A DNA stretch of 64,000 nucleotides. Source: Manis javanica (taxonomy: Eukaryota; Chordata; Mammalia; Pholidota; Manidae). The number at the start of each line of letters is the position of its first letter. Position 1 is the first letter of the stretch. Position numbers and translations under genes: made by a program. The stretch covers positions 65,886,001 through 65,950,000 of the forward strand of contig NC_133163.1 in NCBI RefSeq assembly GCF_040802235.1, written 5' to 3'. Of the stretch, positions 60,221-64,000 are shown one piece after another. The notes beneath the pieces are model-generated. The model was not told the DNA's origin and ran no database searches. It saw only the letters and a program-made list of their open reading frames with translations.

Positions 60221-60515
60221 GATGAAATAATCTCTGATGAATGAATGAAACCAGACCCAAAATAATTTATTTAGTAACTTCATTTGTATGAAGTTCTAAA
60301 ACAGGCAAAATACTTATCTACTGTGGGGGGAAAGTCATAAAAAAGGTTATCTTTGGTGGAAGAGTAATTGGGAGGAGACATAAAGGGTGATAAAAATATT
60401 CTATATCTTGACAGGTATGTGGATTAAGCAAGAGTATGCATTTATAGTAACTCATGTAATTGTACCCCAAGTTTGATGTTCCTCACTCTATGTAATTGGA
60501 CTTTAAAAATAAAAA
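60221..60515 (+). repeat. Ancient LINE-1 3'UTR in intron
   Basis: TATTCTATATCTTGACAGGT, AACTCATGTAATTGTACCCC and a closing GGACTTTAAAAATAAAAAG match old L1 3' ends. It may be the 3' end of the element at 59040 after an internal deletion. Confidence 0.6.
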
Positions 60516-62055
60516 GAACTGTAAGCAAATACTGAGCTCTAGTTAATAGGTTTCCAATCTAGAATGGTATATGTATTCCACATTTCAGTGGTATGTGTAT
60601 TTCCAATCTAGAGTGGTATTTTTGTGTATTCTAGACTTGAGCAAATGACTAAATATGCTGAAGATAAAGGGAACAAAGATTCTCACTGTAGGAGAAGAGA
60701 CTTATTCATAACAAGAGGGGGATTAGAATGTAGTGTATTTTGTGGTGTTGGACTGAAATTGAAGATAATCAGCATAGACTCATAGTTTTTAATATAGTGT
60801 AGAAATAATTACAGAGACTTACATAAACATGCACACATTCATTTCCTTGGTTTGTCCACTGAGAGGGTCCAGAAAGAGCCTCAGTATTAATTTCTAAATA
60901 CTATTCTTTACTAAAACACTAAAACAAACAAATCAGAGCTCTTTGGAAAGAAGGCTAATCCCCAGTCTGGATTAGGAAGTCTTAGTCAAACCTGGTACGT
61001 CTCATGACAGAAAGTAGTGTTTTAAGAATTATGGACACCTACCTAAAAGAACACAGAAGCTAAGACAGAGTCTAAGACAATCTGAATATCAAAATATATA
61101 AGGATATTAATGGATTATAACTCACTAAATATAAGAACAACACACATGTTCCACCCCAATATAAATAAATAAATAAATCCAAAATTTACCTTTGGTAAGT
61201 CTGGCAGACACTGACCAAATGATCTAAATTTGTATCACCTATATTGGGACAAATTGACCAGCTATCTCAACAAATATGATATGCTTAATTAGCAGGATAC
61301 AACATACTTCGGTAGTATTTCTCACAAAAAAGCACAATTTAACCTAATAGTGAGAAAACATTAGACAAACTTGAATTGAGGAAAACAGTTGATTTATACA
61401 AATATTAACCTACAAACATAGAAGTAATACAGATAAACAATCAATGGAGGCTAAAACTAGTAGCTGAAAGTGACAGCCTCAGTTAAGAAAGACAAAACAG
61501 GTTGAGGATTAAAGATGTCAAAAAAGACATGATCAGTAAATGCAATGGACCTAGATTAGATCTTATATTGCCCCTCTAATAAAGAATAAAGTGGTCCTAA
61601 ATGCCAATAGTGCTAAGATTGAGAAACCCTCAAAGTGATAAGCATTTATATTGATTGCTAAATGAAAAACAATCATCCATACTAAAAACCCTGCTTTCCA
61701 TTCACTAGTATCTGAATGATGTGAAAAAAAAAAAAAAAAGAAACCAACTCAATTATTGTGTGATTTACCCAAGACTCACTTGGACTTAGCAATAAAGGCA
61801 TTAGAAATCTATGCCAATATTCCAAAACTAAATATTATTTAGAAATTTGAAATACCTTCTAAACAAGAGTCACCATATTTCTTTCTCTTACTAGAAAGGT
61901 AACTTTTGTACCACACAGAATTCTTGAATCTGAAGTTTAAAAATACTGTTAAGCTCTATTTGAGTTGTTAACATACAAAATGAGGGTTCAAAAACTTTCT
62001 GTAAACCTTCAGGTCAAAATAATTATGTCATATAATAGATGACAAAGGGTGAAGG
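60516..62055. other. ARHGAP5 intron, unassigned
   Basis: AT-rich, with an AAATAAAT microrepeat near 61163 and an A run near 61724. No exon or classifiable repeat was seen. Confidence 0.4.
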
Positions 62056-64000
62056 AGAAGTAGAGTATGTTGACAGGCCATAAATTAGATAAATACATTC
62101 ATCGGGATGGTATCAGTAACAGAGGGACACAGGAGTTTCAGGGCTTGGTTCCCCCACAAAAGCAACCAAAAAGCTGCAAAACTGTCAGAACCAACTTTTG
62201 CAGAACTCTCTAGCACACAATAAAAAAAATATATATATATATATATATCACAACCACTAAAAGAAGCCTCGGTGCAGAAAGAAGCTTTAAATCACCCACC
62301 TTTCTGACTGAATGGACAAATAAACAAGATCTATCTATCTCTATGTTGCCTACAAGAGACTCACTTCAGACCTAAAGACTCACATAGACTGAAACTGAAG
62401 GGATGGAAAAAGATATTCCACGCAGAAATGAGAAAGAAGCTGGGGCAGCAGCAGTTTTATCAGACAAAATAGACTTTAAAACAAAGACTGTAACAAAAGA
62501 CACAGGAGGATATTATATAATAATTTAGATCTCAACCCAGCAAGATACTGTAATTTTAAGTATCTACACACTCAACAGAGGAGCACTTAAGTATATAAAG
62601 CAAATATTAACAGACACAAATAGAGAAAAATGACAATAACATAATAATAGTAGGGGACTTTAACACTCTGCTGACATGAAGGGATAGATCATCCTGAAAG
62701 AAAATCTATCAAGGAACAGTGGCTCTAAATGACACATTAGACCAAATGGACTTACAGATATATACATAACATTACATCCAAAAATAACAGAATACTAATT
62801 CTTCTCAAGTAGACACAGAACATTCTCCAGGATAGATCACATATTATGACACATTTAAAACAAGTCTCAATAAATTTAAGAATGAAATCATAGCAAACAC
62901 CTTTCTAAACCACAATGGTATGAAACTGAAATCAATTACAAGAAAGAAAAAAAAAACTGGAAAAACACAAACACTAGGAGGCTAAACAGCATGCTACTAA
63001 ACAACCAATAGGTCAAAGAGGAAATAAAAAAATACTCTAATGAAAATAGAAACACAATAGTTCAAATCTCTGGGATGTAGCAAAAGCAGTTGTTAAGAGG
63101 GAAATTTACAGCAATACAGGCCTACCTTAAGAAACAATCTCAAACAATTAACTCTACACCTAAAGTACCTAGAAAAAAAAAGCAAACAAAGCCTAAGTTA
63201 GTAGACAGAAGAAAATAATAGTAAAGATCAGAGTTGAAATAAATAAAACAGAAACTAATAAAACAATACAAAGATCGATGAAACTGTGCTGGTCCTTTGA
63301 AAAGGTTAACATAATTGATAAACCTTTAGCTAGATCCATCAAAAAAGACTTAAAATCAGAAGGACAAGTTACAACTGACACCACAGAGGCACAATTATAT
63401 TACTATGAAAAATTATATGCCAATGAACTGGACAATCCAGAAGAAATGGATAAATTCCTAGATAAATACAATTTCCTAAAACCAAACCAAGAAAAAATAG
63501 AAAATTGAACATGCAATCTTTCAAAAGGGAACCAGAAAGAAATAAAAAATCTGAACAAAGACTAGTAACAAAATTGTACTGGTAATCAAACAGCTGCCAA
63601 TAAACAAAAGTCCAGGACCAATGTCATTACAGGATTCTACCAAACACTCAAAAGATTTAATAGCTATCGTTCCTTTTCAACTATTCCAAAAATCTGATGA
63701 GGATGGAAAGCTTCCAAATTCAGTCCATGAGGCCAGCTTGATTCTCAAATCAATGACACTACAGAAAAAAAAAAAATTACAGACCAATATCCCTAATAAA
63801 CTTAAATGAAAGAATCCTCAACAAAATGTCAGTAAACCAAATTCAACAGTACATTAAAAGGATCATTCACCATAACCAAGTGGGATTTATTCCTGGAATA
63901 CAAGGATGTTTTAACACCTACAAATCAGTGTGATACAACCCATTAACAAAAGGAAGTGTAAAAACCACATAATGCTAACAGATGCTGAAAAAGCATTTGA
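62056..64000 (+). mobile_element. Old LINE-1, ORF1 lost, ORF2 running off the window
   Basis: A 5'-type segment (AAAAAGCTGCAAAACTGTCAG) leads to a TA repeat and, from about 62290, directly into ORF2: endonuclease (TTGCCTACAAGAGACTCAC), then FFSSRHRTFSRIDHI-like remnants, then RT sequence (63278-63508 and 63621-63809 are open pieces) to GATGCTGAAAAAGCATTTGA at the right edge. Many frameshifts. It lies antisense to ARHGAP5, the orientation that intronic L1s usually keep. ORF1 is missing between the first part and ORF2. Confidence 0.75.

Noticed and set aside
62225..62250. TA dinucleotide run as a possible promoter or origin
   Set aside because: An ordinary microsatellite at an L1 internal A-rich point, with no associated gene start.
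1..64000. CRISPR arrays, operons, tRNA or rRNA genes
   Set aside because: No direct-repeat/spacer arrays, no prokaryotic gene organisation and no recognisable tRNA or rRNA sequence. The window is eukaryotic intergenic and intronic DNA.

Overview
This is a mammalian genomic window: AT-rich, repeat-dense and intron-bearing. It holds one confident protein-coding locus, the last four coding exons of a p190-type RhoGAP gene (ARHGAP5) on the minus strand at 51734-58476. The exons have consistent splice phases, a RhoGAP domain that includes the arginine finger, and a proline-rich C-terminus. Their upstream exons lie beyond base 64000. A probable long 3'UTR runs down to about 48831. Every other recognisable protein-like stretch is a retroelement or pseudogene fragment.

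Layout. 1-2640: AT-rich unassigned sequence with one MIR. 2640-6010: an ancient LINE-1 3' end, interrupted by a 2.0 kb minus-strand composite retroelement, then a ~97% identical inverted copy of the same L1 end. The composite carries target-site duplications and reads L1 3'UTR piece, A-rich tract, unknown polyadenylated piece, A tract, endogenous-retrovirus env/LTR piece, A tail. 6190-10340: L2, MIR, LTR-like repeats and an old L1 end. 10735-12535: a young truncated L1 inside an older L1. 12804-19367: a full-length but inactive L1 (called L1-A). 19385-29436: ancient L1, MIR, an ERVL-like stretch and antisense L1s. 30188-40800: an older full-length L1 (L1-C) split by a second full-length inactive L1 (L1-B, 32315-38710), the whole lying in a still older antisense L1. 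42340-43560: a decayed C2H2 zinc-finger pseudogene. 44760-48530: repeat-poor sequence. 48831-64000: ARHGAP5 3'UTR, exons and introns, the introns carrying MIR, hAT and old L1 pieces, with a plus-strand L1 leaving the right edge.

The most notable observations concern the retroelements. L1-A and L1-B sit in different target sites and differ clearly in their 5' thirds. They nevertheless share a 2564 bp stretch with a single base difference, and a second 573 bp stretch with none found, including identical frameshifts and stops. That is the signature of ectopic gene conversion, a recent duplication or an assembly artefact. Their 5'UTRs carry a tandem array of ~42/45 bp units whose number differs between copies. 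The ORF1 of L1-B has a tandem heptad (21 bp) expansion. The composite element at 3462-5503 is organised like primate SVA elements or like a product of serial template jumping by the L1 reverse transcriptase.

Host: a placental mammal. No Alu-, B1/B2-, CAN- or Bov-type SINE was recognised in 64 kb, and the L1 3' ends and the composite look like sequence I associate with pangolins. That assignment is an impression from memory, not a database result. Repeat family names below are recognitions by eye; boundaries of old repeats are approximate.
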